64,000 bases of DNA from Silene latifolia (GCF_048544455.1 NC_133538.1:22368469-22432468); one strand, 5' to 3'. Positions 48,685 through 60,807 are shown, counted from the first letter of the stretch. Program-made: numbers and translations. Notes: generated by a model not told the origin, from the sequence alone.

Positions 48685-49020
48685 AAACCGACGGACCGTC
48701 AGTAATAGCTCTTATCCGTCAGAAATGCGGTTTCCTGACGGATATTCCTTCAGGAAAGCGCGTCACTACGATTCGTCACGAAAAACGCAATCCTGACGGA
48801 AATTCCGTTAGGAAAACGCATTTCTGACGGAATACTGACGTCTAATCCATCAAAAGTTGACTTTAGTTGACTTTTCTGACGGCATTTCCGTCAGAAAAGT
48901 CAACAAAAGTCAACTTTTCTGACGGAATTTCCGTCAGAAAAGTCAAAGATACGTTGACTTTCTGACGGAAATTCCGTCAGAAAAGTTGACTTTTGTTGAC
49001 TTTTCTGATGAATAATCCGT
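48685..49020. repeat. Left subterminal palindromes of the CACTA element
   Basis: At least five versions of TCTGACGGAATTTCCGTCAGA, separated by AAGTCAAC/GTTGACTT, which themselves pair. Typical placement for transposase-binding repeats. Confidence 0.85.
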
Positions 49021-51379
49021 CCGAATCCTTGATTTTGTAATTAAAAAAAACTATTTGAGGCATTTTTCGATTTAAGAGGCCTCAATTAAAACAATAAATA
49101 TCTTAATACAATTTCACCATTACAATCTTGATATAAAAATCAATACTCCAAAATCTATAATCAATTACAAACAAGTATCCAAAAGATCAAAGTTGAACCC
49201 GGAAATTTGTATAGTCTTCAACCCATAACATCGGCCAAGACCAACTTTTCTTGAAGAGGAGGTAAACCTGAGACAGTAAACCAATAAGCATTGGTATACG
49301 AGTTGCTGGCAGTAAACTAATATCTTTTTGTCAAAACTCATCTGGTAAGACGAGGATGCTGATGCTGTTTGGCATACTAAAATAAAATATGATGGCAAGA
49401 AAAAAATCCTATAAAATAAAAAAGAGCACATTGATGGGGACATGCGATAGCTACCTTTTGATCTTCTCTACTATGATCGAATATAGTCTTGACAGATTTC
49501 TCCAAGTAGTGTGTGTGGTTGAGCAAACACTTTCACCTGAAAACCATAAAATGAAAAAACATTAAGACTGAATCGGTAAAATATCAACTTTTGACTTCTT
49601 AACTTAAAGTCAACCTCATTAATGGAATCGAGAGGTGGCTAAGGTTAAAAAGACCACGTACATGTGAGGTTATAACCAAGCAAATCACATATTGATGACA
49701 TTCCGTGATACCGCAACCAGGTGGGTTTATATCAATATCTAATATCAAGGAATATATCATGCCATGTTCTACATAACAAACAACCATGTTCAACAACAAT
49801 TATTAAAAAAGTACTGAAGTACCTAACCAGTAATTACCAGTCTCTAACTTGAGCTTAAGCCTCGTGCAGCATAAAACTGAAGTTCCAATTACTACTTCTC
49901 TGAAATCACTTCTAATTTATATTTATATATTCATAAAATTGTGAATGTAAACCTAACATAAATGATCAAGACCATTTCAACTTGGAAAAAGCAATTCAAC
50001 TAAATCAAGGGATGAATGAAAATAAGATTTCAATCCTCCAGTTTTCTACTTCAATCATTAGCTATCTAATTTTTTTTGTTTTGATAAAATTTCCAGTAGA
50101 CAAGGTAAAAGCCTATTATTAAGCAAAACAAAAAATAAAAATGACACATAAATCCAATGAACTTAAGCTTAAAGAAAAACTGACAACAATCAGACTTTTG
50201 GAGTTTCATTTCAATGAATCTAGGAGCATGTAAATATTTTTCGAAACAAGTGTAAAAAGTTTCTCAATTATTTCATTGTCTCATACGGGGTTTCAGAGCA
50301 TAGACAACTGAAACAAGTGTATAATATTGGCATATATCCATTGGGTTTCTCAATTATTATAGGAGGTAATTTCTCAAAATCTATACACAAGTTCTGATAC
50401 TGGCATACTCCAGCTTTCAAAAAAATGGAATATGATCATAAACAGAGCATCATACTGCAACATGAAACATGTGAACCATTGACACTAATTGCAAATATTA
50501 ACCACTATGACACACTGGAGCAATTTTACTACCTGGTTCAAAATAACCATACAAAAAGACCTAAAAGAAATATGGAAAGATAGATACTCATAATCATTAT
50601 CTAATAGAAGATCCCCAATGCCTCGATCTCAGTTGTAATAAATCAGAGCAAAAAAACGCCATATCATATATATATATATAAAGAAAATACAATATTTATC
50701 GTATTCAATCACAAACAATTGACAGCAACAACCGAATAAATTATTGCAATTAAATAAATTAATTAAAAAAAAACCTAAATTTCCGAATCTACATGACTGA
50801 ATTCTTTCATTTATTGAATCTACACAGAAATGTGATATTTAAAATATCAAATCAAGCAAATTATAATGCTTGGAAACTCAAATTGGGCAACTGAAACTCA
50901 AAATTTAATATCTTAATTTGGGGATGGACAAATTTTGGGGATTTCAAATACAGTAACTAAACTAATTCCCAAATATTACAAACCCTAACTCATGTCATCC
51001 TCAATTTTAACATCAAAAATCAATTACTTACCATTATAAGAACATAACAAATGTAGTTTATAAATATAAGACTAATTAAACCTTAAACAACAACAATTAA
51101 TGATAAAAATTGAATGGAATTATACCTTGAAAAATAAGAGAATGGAAAGAGGAAGAAAGGTGCCGGTGGCATATAAAGGCAGGCGGCAGAGGAGGAAAAT
51201 AAGACGGCGGCGAAGGAGGAAAGGTAGGCGGAGGCGAAGATCGGCAATGGCCTGGTGACTGGAGGAAAGGAGAGTGAGGATCGGGTTTGAGGGTTAGGGT
51301 TTGAGGTTGATTGGGGGATAAAGAGAGACCAAGGGATTATTGTAGAATGAGTGAGTGACCTCGTATTATGTTATTAATA

Positions 51380-51590
51380 TATGTGACGGAAATTCCGTCA
51401 CAAATCCTTACTTTCTGACGGATTTTCCGTCAGAAATCGGACAAGGTATTAGCGCCACTGACACTATTCCATGCGCCAATTTTATCCGACGGATACTGAC
51501 GGATAATCCGTCAGAAATTCTTTTCCGTCAAATTCCGTCAGTTTTCCATATTATCTGATGGTTTTTTTTCCGTCAGAATGCCTGTCACTT
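51380..51590. repeat. Right subterminal palindromes of the CACTA element
   Basis: GTGACGGAAATTCCGTCAC, TCTGACGGATTTTCCGTCAG, CTGACGGATAATCCGTCAG and degenerate copies, matching the left set. Confidence 0.85.
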
Positions 51591-52009
51591 TAGAGCTTTA
51601 TTTTAGTAGTGAGTACAAATCATGTCGTCCAAAATATAGGATAGAACAAATCATGATTTTAATTGTGTGATAGTGACAAGACAGCTCGAAGACCCGCGAA
51701 ATGGCTCGCGCCTCTTCGAGTAGCCTGATACGTGCAATTTATATAGTCTTTTTAGCCTCTTATTGCACACATTTCCTTGTTATTTTCATAGTTTTGTATT
51801 GCAAAATGCCCTGAATAGGCTACTTTGGTTTGTTTCGTCTCATTTGCAAGAACGAACCTCAAAGTGGTGAAATCGTGCCTTATCCAGTCCCCCTAGCATG
51901 CATTTATGGAGATGGAGGATTTTGAGCGAAAGTCTCGTGTCTTGGGAAGCATGAAGGAGTCCTTAGAAGCTGACCAAACGGAGATCAAGCTGTTTTCAGT
52001 TGCTGAGTA

Positions 52010-52193
52010 CTCGATCGAGAGCCCTTTTACTCGATCGAGTGGTTTTGACGGTTGTTGGAGTTCAACCGAGTCCTTGCTGAACTCGATCGAAGTGGGCTAA
52101 ATTAGAGGTCCTCGATCGAACATGCTTCTTGTTCGATCGAGAGGTTTTGCTGAAGAACTGCTCGATTGAGAGGAATGAAATTCCTCGATTGAG
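52010..52193. repeat. Array of 8 CTCGATCGAG-type palindromes in the LTR promoter
   Basis: Starts at 52010, 52030, 52061, 52082, 52111, 52132, 52161 and 52184, spacings 20, 31, 21, 29, 21, 29 and 23 bp. Two are perfect (52010, 52030); the others carry mostly one change, often CTCGATTGAG or CTCGATCGAA. The array ends 67 bp before the TATA box. Confidence 0.9.
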
Positions 52194-52260
52194 AGGTTTG
52201 CTTATTTACAGGGGATTTTATTCCGTGATTAGTTAATATTTTAGCTAATAAGCTCTTCCC

Positions 52261-52268
52261 TATATAAG
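52261..52268 (+). promoter_or_regulatory. TATA box of the Athila-like LTR
   Basis: CCC-TATATAAGG; plus strand, downstream of the palindrome array, about 900 bp before the LTR end. Confidence 0.6.
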
Positions 52269-53168
52269 GTGAAGACGTCATTAGGTTATACATCTCCTTT
52301 ACACTCTTTAATCAGTCCCTAATTACTTTAAGCAGACACTTTGCTCTTCCTTTCTCCTTTTCTACGTACGTGTGTTCTTATTGCCGGATTCATCTCTTTG
52401 TAATCTTTCTCTACTCTTTATACTCAATCTAATTTCCTTTGCTCTTAATCGTTTGCTTCTTAATTTTTGTTTAATTATTGTTATTAGTTTATGATTAATC
52501 TTTATTACTCTTTTATTATGTCTTTTGCTATTTCATTCATTGTTATTATTGTTTATTTCATTAACAGCATGAGTAGCTAAGTTCTCTTATGTTAGGATTA
52601 GGGGAGCCATGGCAGTGAGTTGACGATATTGTAAATAGGTTAGATGATTGAACTGTGAGAACTGTTTTATGACAATATAATTGTAATCGTTTAGTTGAGT
52701 GCACGCTTCTAAACTAGTTAAATTAGTTAAATTCGCTCCTAAATCGGAAGATTGGAATGAACAGACCTGTTATTAACAGTAGACTACCCAAATTAGGACG
52801 AAAGTTAAGTTAGTTGTATTATAGGGTGGATAGCGGACCGGAAGGACCTTTCCCTTACCCTTCTCTATTAGATCGTCTGAACTATTTATGACTAAGTTGA
52901 TTAACTGCCATGGTGAACCGACTTCCTAGCATATTTCTCTTTAATTGATTACATCTTTAATTCTCTCATTTTCATTTTCATTGCTCTTTTCTCTTGCCTT
53001 AATCTCTCTTAGTTTAGAAATCAATTTAAAACCCCCATTTGTTACCAGACAGACTTAGATAGCAGATAGATATAATAGCTTCCCTGTGGAGATTGACCCT
53101 ATTTCCCCTAGCTTCCGTTAGTTGTTTTAGGTATTTATTTTTGGTACTAAATGAAGGGTATCAAATTT

Positions 53169-53186
53169 TGACGCCGTTGCCGGGGA
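53169..53186 (+). other. Primer binding site, tRNA-Asp type
   Basis: TGACGCCGTTGCCGGGGA, one mismatch to the complement of the plant tRNA-Asp 3' end, five bases after the LTR end. Confidence 0.9.
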
Positions 53187-53285
53187 GGCAGTTAGCCTAT
53201 TTATTTGTTTATTTTCGTTTGTCTTCATCTCAGGGAATTTTTAATTCCTTGAGATAGTTCTTATTTATTTTTTCTAGTGTTGTTT

Positions 53286-54030
53286 ATGCCCAGGTCTAAC
53301 AGGTCAGAATTAGTGCCAGATGATCCTGAACCGGAGCGGACTTTTCGCTATAGACAAAGACTGCTGAGAAAGATTCAAAAGGAAGCCTTGAGTACTTTTG
53401 AACCCGATCTCACTTTTTATTTGTAGAAGACCAGTCTTTTGAAGAAGACAATTCTATTTCTGCAGCCAATTCTGTGAAGATGCCTAATATCGCGAGTCAT
53501 TTTGAGCCTACAACTGCTTCCATTCCTAAAGGTTTCAACCTTGTAACAGAGGATGGCAGTATATTTGACATTCGATCGTCTTATATCAACTTGGTCGAGA
53601 GGAATATGTACCGTGAGGTAGCTGGTGAGGATCCGCGAAAGCACATGGAGGTTTTCACATACTACTGTTCTACCATTCCCGCCACTAAGGGAGTGACACG
53701 GGACAAGATTAAGGAGGTTCTATTTCCTTTTTCTTTGACCGATGGGGCCTGAGAGTGGCTCACTGATCTTGTTAGAGCTGATAAGAAATATCATGAGACG
53801 GTGAATTTAATTAATCTAAGGAATGGTCTTTTCTATGAGGGACCTAAAATGCCAACTGAAAGTGATAAATCAGACCCGGAAATCAAAGTTCCTGCTCATG
53901 AACAGTCGTCATTTGACAAAAATATGCTGAATTCGAAGAAAGTACTCGATCGAATCATTTCTGGAGGTCGATCGAGGACAATTGTTGTGGAAAGTACTCG
54001 ATCAAATGGTTCAAGGCCGTCCAAAGCCTA
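53286..54030 (+). pseudogene. Athila-like Gag, internally deleted
   Basis: ATG 53286 (MPRSNRSELVPDD...) begins Gag. A 1-nt slip in a T run near 53415 moves to the frame with NIASHFEPTTASIPKGF, KHMEVFTYYCSTIP and FPFSLTDGA. A TGA at 53750-53752 replaces the Arg seen in the minus-strand copy (one C-to-T from CGA). Just after, the protein jumps to LINLRNGLFYEGPKMP, which lies far downstream in an intact gag, so roughly 800-1000 bp has been deleted. Three CTCGATCGA-type palindromes follow (53945, 53967, 53997; spacings 22 and 30). Near 54030 the sequence changes to a Tat-like gag. Confidence 0.75.
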
Positions 54031-54369
54031 CATCTTGCAATAACCGTCGTCCTAGAAAACCGAAAACAGCCAAAAGGAAACCTTGGAGGCATCAAAGGGT
54101 GCTTTCTGATTTAGGCATATCTTATGCTGATGCTTTGAAGAGAATCTCTGCCCAAGGCAAGCTACATCCGATAGGTCCAACTCAGATCCACCTTTAGAGA
54201 AGCAGGTGAACCTTTGGAAGGGCAAAAAGTATTGCCTATATCACCAAGGTAGAGGTCATGATATTGAAGAGTGTTTTCTCTTGAAACACACCATCTAAGA
54301 TATGATCGAAGAGGGCAAGCTTCCAGTTCCGCCTTCTGTCGAGCAATTCGAGAGGATCGACCCTCTTGG
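54031..54369 (+). pseudogene. Tat-like Gag C-terminal fragment
   Basis: SDLGISYADALKRISAQGKL near 54110, then in a shifted frame a zinc-knuckle-like CLYHQGRGHDIEECFLLKH and MIEEGKLPVPPS. This is the C-terminal gag segment of Tat-lineage elements. The colinear segment of the second Tat element is at 55925-56130 (ALKRLMDQGKLQPIG, CQYHQGKGHDTETCFKLKH). The upstream junction with Athila-like sequence suggests a recombinant. The fragment ends at 54369, where element D begins. Confidence 0.65.
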
Positions 54370-55666
54370 TGAAAGTTTCTAAAACCTCTATTAAACTTAT
54401 TTAATAGATTTTATAAATTACTCATTAATTTATCTAATGGATCTAGTTGCATACAAAATGAAATTATGCAAAATAAGAAGATTAAGAAGAAAATCAATTC
54501 TCCTTACATTGTTGTAAGGTTCGAAATAGGGCACCACAAGAGACTCCTTATCTTGTAGATCTTGAGCTATTAGTAAATGGATGATCCTCCAAAACTTCAA
54601 GTATTCATATTGGAATACCTCCTCTTAGTTGCACCAAGACTATCCTAAAATTCTACTAATATTATTAACTAGATAATATAAGTAGTTTACCTTAATAGTA
54701 GATCTAATATTAATATCATTACTACATTAGTAATATATTTGAATTATTAGATATTATGAACAAAATTGAACATAAATAATTTATGTGTATTTTAGAGAAT
54801 AAGAGAAAGAGAGAGGTTTTCATATATAATCAAGTGTGTAAAAATGAACAACTTATTGTCTATCTATATAAACCAAAACCAGCACCTCGTCTTGAGTGGG
54901 TGTGAATTTTTTTTTTATTAGCAAGCTCATGCTTTTTGTCATACCCATGCAATAGGCTAGGAAGTAGAGTGTAAGTGTAAGCATGTTGTCTATTTATATG
55001 AAAAAGAACAACAATCATCACAGTAAAATACTACCTAAAAAAACGGTTCTTATACATATAAAATGGACCTCATTTTATCTTTGTCATTTGTCAAATGTAA
55101 TATGTGTGACATGTGACATACAATATGTCATTTGATTTTATAATGCATATTTAACAAATTAAATATCATTTCATATTAAATAAATTACATTTATCAAATT
55201 GACTAGTTATTCATAATTTACAAGAATATAAAATGGGTCATGTTAATATAATCTACAACATATTGTAATTATAGTTAACTAATCATTCTTATTTTAATTT
55301 TTCAATAAACAATAATCAATTTTAGTATTATAACATTTTAATTACTAAAATTAATCTTATTTAATCATATTTCAATCAGATATAATATTCTCTCTTACAT
55401 ATCAATTTGTTCAATTTAAGGATTTAATCAATCTGTATCGTTATATAATCGATTAACTTTACAATTAAGGGAATTGTCCTTTAGGTGTGACTTTAAGGGA
55501 TCAACTGACCACCACCGTCAACCAACAGTAATGTTCAACTCTAGTCACCCAATCATTACCAATTAATGTTGATCAGTTGACTTTATAATCGAATCATCCC
55601 AAACGTAGTCTTATCATGAGTTTCAATAATATGATCGCACTATTGTTGAGGACCCATACTCCAACA
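54370..55666 (-). repeat. 3' LTR of element D
   Basis: Complete 1297-bp LTR, same boundaries as the A LTRs (TGAAAG / CTCCAACA). Neighbouring 5 bases on the left: CTTGG. Confidence 0.8.
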
Positions 55667-55915
55667 ATCTCCCACTTGTCCGAGACAAGTGTGCGTCACC
55701 AATTCTCTTTTCCTATTACAATCTCCCACTCAATGCAAGGTGTCTTGAAGGTCGTACTTGCATGTGATCATATCAAGAGTGGTTTCCTCGATATAGAGAG
55801 TAACTATCTGACCGGAATTATCTACCGTAGATACCTTCCGAGCGTGGCCATGCATTTTCAGGTCACTACTCCTGGAGTGGCCCTGAGATTCATAATAACC
55901 CTGACAAGGGGGTGG
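54370..55915 (-). mobile_element. Element D: LTR and 3' tail of an A/B/C-family copia-type element
   Basis: The LTR 54370-55666 (1297 bp, TGAAAGTTTC...ACTCCAACA) is followed by the minus-strand polypurine tract (ATCTCCCACTTGTCC) and about 250 bp of the family's conserved 3' sequence, as at 15874-16110 in A. It is cut at about 55915. The 5' half, PBS and second LTR are missing, so no TSD can be checked. It preserves the site into which B inserted in A. Confidence 0.8.
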
Positions 55916-57060
55916 ATAACTTATGAAAGCGCCCTGAAAAGGCTTATGGACCAAGGAAAGTTACAACCGATCGGACACACCGTCTGATACTAAGAAACCC
56001 CGCTTCTGGAACCCTAATGCCTACTGTCAGTACCACCAAGGGAAAGGGCATGACACGGAAACCTGCTTCAAGCTCAAACACATCATCCAAGACATGATCG
56101 AGAAAGGGGAATTGCCTTTGCCTCCACCGACTAAACCGAACAACAAAACAAACCCTTTGGGAATCCATGCTATCTCCGATGATGAGCCGACCTTGGACTG
56201 CTCACACCTCATCCTGCCAATTGATGACGAGGTGAATGCCTTGGAGAGGGATGCTTCGGACGGGGTATTTGTGTTCAGTGCTGCAACCATGCTTTCCATG
56301 TTCCAACAAGTTGAGGAAGCTATAGCCAGTCTCTCCGAAAGGATTACCCGACTTGACGATGCTTACCGCCGACTGATTTTCAATCCTCCAACGCCACGCC
56401 CAAGGGAAGGTCCCCCAGGCACCCAAAACTACCCTCACTAGGATGGATTGCTCCCGCGACCCTTCCGGCATGCACCTCACGATAATCACCTTCACAATAA
56501 TCACCCCCACAATAATCAACCTCGCAAAAATTTCCCTCACAAAAACTACCCTCACAAAAATTTCCCTCACAAAAACTGCCAACCGAGGAATACCCCTCCA
56601 AGGTACCCTCGAGATCCCGAAATCAATGGCTTCTGGAGAGATGATGTTGAGGATGTCTATATAGTCCCAGGGAAAGTGAAACAAGCGAAAGAGATCGGTC
56701 ATCTTACCCGGTCCGGACGCCCCTATCAAAACCCAACAGTCGTTCCAACAACGAGCGACCAAGTTATTCCGGACATGGACACTTAACCCAAGGCTCCCGA
56801 GAATTCGATCCTCAAACAGCTGCAGAAGGCAAAAGCCGAAATTTCAATTTGGCAACTGATTGCCACGTCCTTCGAGCATCGACTAGCTCTACTACAAGCC
56901 TTGGGAAAACTGACCGTGCCCTCTACCTCCTCCCCGGAAGAAGTGGTAGCACACATGACAAGGGATGTCCCTGATCTGAGCAACCCTATCATCTTCTCTG
57001 ACGAAGATATCCCTCCCTTCGGAGCCAACCATAACCTGGCCCTATACATCATAGTACAAT
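55916..57060 (+). pseudogene. Tat-like Gag C-terminal region
   Basis: Begins within gag (ITYESALKRLMDQGKLQPIG), because element D's truncation removed what came before. A zinc-knuckle-like YCQYHQGKGHDTETCFKLKH and MIEKGELPLPPP follow, then an acidic linker and a region rich in His, Asn, Lys and Pro encoded by a minisatellite (56467-56580), then GFWRDDVEDVYIVPGK and QLQKAKAEISIWQLIA. Stops such as TAG at 56439 and TAA near 56784 are one C-to-T from Gln codons. A frameshift in an A run near 57068 leads into the protease. Confidence 0.75.
56467..56580 (+). repeat. Coding minisatellite, ~15-bp units, in Tat-like gag
   Basis: Repeats of CCTCACAAAAACTAC / CCCCACAATAATCAC wording, about seven units, reading as pentapeptides such as HNNHP and HKNYP/HKNFP in the gag frame. 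Confidence 0.85.
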
Positions 57061-57638
57061 TCCACAAAAAATAATGTGCCTATGGTTCTTGTGGATGACG
57101 GATCTGCGGTTAATATCATTCCCCTCAAAACGGCTCACAAACTGGGTATCAAAGAAGCTGATTTGGTCCCAACAAATCAAGGAGTACGCGCTTATGACAT
57201 CACTCGTCGTAAGGTCGCAGGGCTTATCACTCTAACCGTCGCAACCGAATAACTGGAAAGGCAAAATAGTTTTCAGGTAGTCGACATTGACGCCTCCTTC
57301 AATATGGTTTTGGGATGTCCATGGATTCACGCCGTCAAAGTGGTTACTTCTACCCTTCATCAGAAAATCAGGGTCCCCTTTAACGGGAAAACGATCACGA
57401 TTCTTGCTTCCTCGATCAAAGCCGTCATGAAAAAGGGAATAACCTCCCAAGCCATTGAGGAGGATGACAATGAAATGTGGGGATTTCAAGCTGTGAATGC
57501 CCTAACTGATGAATCAACACCCTTTGATTGTGACCCATTTGCCAACCTCACAGTCAACCGCATTCTGATGCGCTAGGGTTATTTCCCGGGTTTACCCCTC
57601 AATCCGATGAAGAGCACCTTACCTCCCTTGAAGCAAGC
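57061..57638 (+). pseudogene. Tat-like aspartic protease
   Basis: VPMVLVDDGSAVNIIPLKTA near 57075 is the retropepsin active site; the catalytic triad reads D-D-G, where D-[NT]-G is usual. VVDIDASFNMVLGCPWIHA near 57300 is the second conserved (LG.PW) motif. A TAA at about 57250 interrupts it. The frame is the one used by the downstream RT. The solo LTR 57639-60807 interrupts pol just after LPPLKQA. Confidence 0.8.
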
Positions 57639-60600
57639 TGTGGACAACGCCCGCGGGATCTGCGTCCGCGGGATCCACACTAGGCATTATCGACTCGAGG
57701 TTCTTTCGAATCGAATTAAGACAATTTAGAGTCGCCACCAAGTTTTATGGGAACTTGGAACCGTTCAAGTCAACTTTACACCTTTCATCGAAAAGCATAA
57801 AGCCAATCGACTATGAGTGATTAAAGATAAAGACTTGTACCCTATATCACTCGATTTGAATGACTCTCCTAATCCAATGGTATTTAGACGGATCCACAAA
57901 CCATAGATTTTGAGTAAGGGGTGAGGGTACGTGTTAGGAAGCCCATAAGGACACCTAACCCCGCCCGTCGATAACGGCCTCTACTAAGTCAAGTATCGAA
58001 TTTCAAACAAGGTCGTAGCTACTGCGATATATGATATGCAAACATCGTTTTAAAACCCTAACATGTGAAGTTTCTATGTCGATTTAGATGCAACTAAACT
58101 AACTTTGTCAAAGTTGTAATTTAGCATGTGGGTTAATTGATCTAACCACACATAAAACGAAACAAACAACGCTTAAGGGGAATGGGGGAGCCGTTGGGAT
58201 CTACCCTATTACAACCCAGGCATTTCATGCCGACACAACAGGAAATTAAGATACAACTCGATCTAAATACAATTGCTATATACGACATCATACACGACAC
58301 CCTACACGGCCAATCCGGCCTAGGAAAACGTGCACAAGGGGTGGCCCACGGTTTACATAACTCACGGCCTTGGGTCACTCCTCATAATGCGTGCTTTCGC
58401 TTAATCTCATCGAATTAGACATTAGGCCACACATCAAAGCATGCATTAGCATAAATCGGGCCATGTCGCTTTAAACAACATGCGATTTACTACGCTCCTA
58501 CATGAATTGGAGTACAACTATCTAACCAAATAAGACTAAGATTTTTATAAATCATTTGACTCGACCAAATAGAAAACTAATTACAAACGAATTACAAGAA
58601 ACGACTCGATAAACAAAAGGTAATTACAAAATACGAAACAACGATGAACAAATGATATAAATAAGAAGCAAGAAAGACAAAAGACACGGCCACACCCACG
58701 GCCAAGCCACGGCCACCCTAGTTCCTAGGTTAGGTTCATTAGGTTAGATATATTTGCAAAGCGATATGGGATACACATTAGAAATCGATGATAAAAGAGG
58801 TCAGAAGGCTTCGCCTAAAACCGAGTGCTCTACACGGCCTAAAGGGTCAAATTAGATCAAGTTCTTAACTCGTCGAGTGTTAATAAGAAGGTGCTAATCA
58901 CGCACTCTTATACTATCGAGAAATCATGTGAAAGGAGAGATGTATTCAATTAAGTTATATAATTGTTAACCGATTTTAATGCTTGTGTCGCAACACCTTA
59001 ACATGTCTAATTAGGTTATTAAAACGATCTAATGCCGTCTAAATGAGTCATATGTTAACAATCAGAGGTCGAACTAATATGCGAAGGGTCCTAGGGCAGG
59101 TCGAATTGAATGAAACAAGCGAGGGGTCAAAAGCGAGGAACAAAGTTAGAATTCGTTTTATTAATGTCCTACCTTGAACACGAGGATATGTAAATGAGAA
59201 GGGGGATACGACCGACCGATGTGGCGGATTTCTTTCCCGACTCAAGTCAACGCGGGTGTTCATGGTGGTACTTTAACTCGTACTCAAACTAACTAGTTTC
59301 ATAGTTAACGAAATCAAACGATAAACAAAACGATAAACAAAGTAAAAACGAACTATAAAAAACAAACATAAAAAAACGAAATAAAAGGGAGAAGAGGAGG
59401 ATTTGATGTACCCTCAACCTACATGTATCGTTGACAGCGTCTTGGGTCGTAATCGATCGTAGATTTTATCTCGAGAGGCCGTCGTCGACGAAGGAACAAA
59501 GCAACAACACATTTTTTGTAAATCTGGACAGCGACTTTCAAACTGCAATTTCTCACTCGTTTCACGGTGAAAATTAGATTTAAAAGATGTTTTGAAAACT
59601 AGAAAGAGAGTAGAACAAATATCTTAAAACAAACCACGCTCATTATGAGTTATTGGGCACGAAAAACGAGCACAAACAGAACTGGACAGACAGGAAAAGC
59701 CGCCAAAACAGAGTGTATGACACTCTGTTTTTCGAGGGGATTCGTGTACTCTCAAGGTCAATTGGGCTCGTGAATCTTTATCTAAGATGTATATGGATGT
59801 TATATGGTTAATTAGGAACAAGAAACTCGAATTTTAATGGATATTTGAAAGGTAAACGAATGGTATTTCGAGAGAGACACAAACTGTTTCTCAGTTTGGG
59901 TGTCTCGGTTTTGTCGAGGGTTTTGAGAGGCAACTAGGATTTGTTTGTGGAGATTAGTGTTGGTTAGTGACGGTAGTATGTATGGAGAACTTCCAGGAAT
60001 GAAAGTATGGCAGAGGGGAGGTATTTATAGGGAGTTAAAGTAGGGTAAAAGAGAGCAAGAAGCAGTCGGGCTCCCTGTTTCGCTGCTGCTGTCCAGCAGC
60101 CTTCGTGAGCTCGTGTAGGGTTTTGGAGGGGTGTTTCTTGGGGGTTAAGCTAGGATAATATGGTTAGGATACTAGGGTATGGATTAGGGTTAATGGGCAC
60201 GGGTTTAAGTGGTGTTTGGAGCGGGTTTGGGGCTTGGTAATGCTGAACACGGGAAAGGGTAAGGGTTGGTTGTGCGGGCTGTTTGGGACGGGTTATTAGC
60301 TGGATTGGAGGGAGTTTGGACGTGGGCTTGCATGAGGTTAGGGCCTGGTTATGAGGATGAGTGATGGGTTGGGTTATGGGTCAGGAGTTGGTTTGAGTTT
60401 GCTTCGAAAATCGTGCCCAAATCAAGTTGAAAACGAGCTCAAAATCGCGTATAAAACCATCGTAAAAAATCGAGCTCTTCAAATACGGTTTATAAACGAT
60501 ATAAATTGATTTTTCAAATCAAATAACTAAAGAATGATTTTTCAAATCAAAAAAAATTTTATTTTCAATAAAATAAATTTTAGAAAATAAATTCAAATTA

Positions 60601-60807
60601 AAACAATAAAATGAATTCACTTTAAAAAACATTTAATTTAACTATCATTTAAATTAATAAAATATTTCATCAACGACGCCCATTCTACATCGTAAAACGA
60701 ACTCCAAATAGTGACAATGACAACTAATGAATACATGTGTCCTATCATCATCGGGTGTTTGTCGGGTTCTCTATAAATTCCAATATCGACGGATACGGGT
60801 ATCTACA
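57639..60807 (-). mobile_element. 3.2-kb solo LTR of a Tat-like element
   Basis: 3169 bp, TGTGGACAACG...GGGTATCTACA, flanked by the exact TSD CAAGC (57634-57638 and 60808-60812). The minus strand begins TGTAGATACCCGTATCC. No PBS, PPT or coding frame lies inside, so it is one LTR left after recombination between two. It interrupts pol; removing it with one TSD copy leaves the pol reading frame continuous. The LTR start matches the one at 48334, so both belong to one family. Confidence 0.85.

Larger units (their letters stand above)
48665..51611. mobile_element. Non-autonomous CACTA (En/Spm) transposon
   Basis: The right end reads, outward in, CACTACTAAAATAAAG. The left end reads CAGTACAAAATAAAT, the same terminus with one substitution and one lost base. 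The 3-bp duplication AGT (48662-48664 and 51612-51614) is the size CACTA elements make. Both subterminal regions (about 48685-49020 and 51380-51590) are packed with TGACGGAATTTCCGTCA palindromes. The ~2.3-kb middle has no transposase-like frame, so a related autonomous element would have to supply transposase. Confidence 0.85.
51726..53163 (+). repeat. LTR of a plus-strand Athila-like element
   Basis: 1438 bp from TGATACGTGC to GGGTATCA, followed by the PBS. It holds the palindrome array at 52010-52193 and a TATA box, TATATAAG, at 52261-52268. Possible TSD half TAGCC at 51721-51725; its partner is not visible because the 3' side is rearranged. Confidence 0.85.

Noticed and set aside
49165..49799. 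Transposase in the CACTA element
   Set aside because: The minus-strand frames are short, hydrophobic and lack any transposase motif.
57639..60807. Possible coding gene in the solo LTR (short frames at 58182, 59048, 59624)
   Set aside because: No domain, short, and bounded by LTR ends with an exact TSD.
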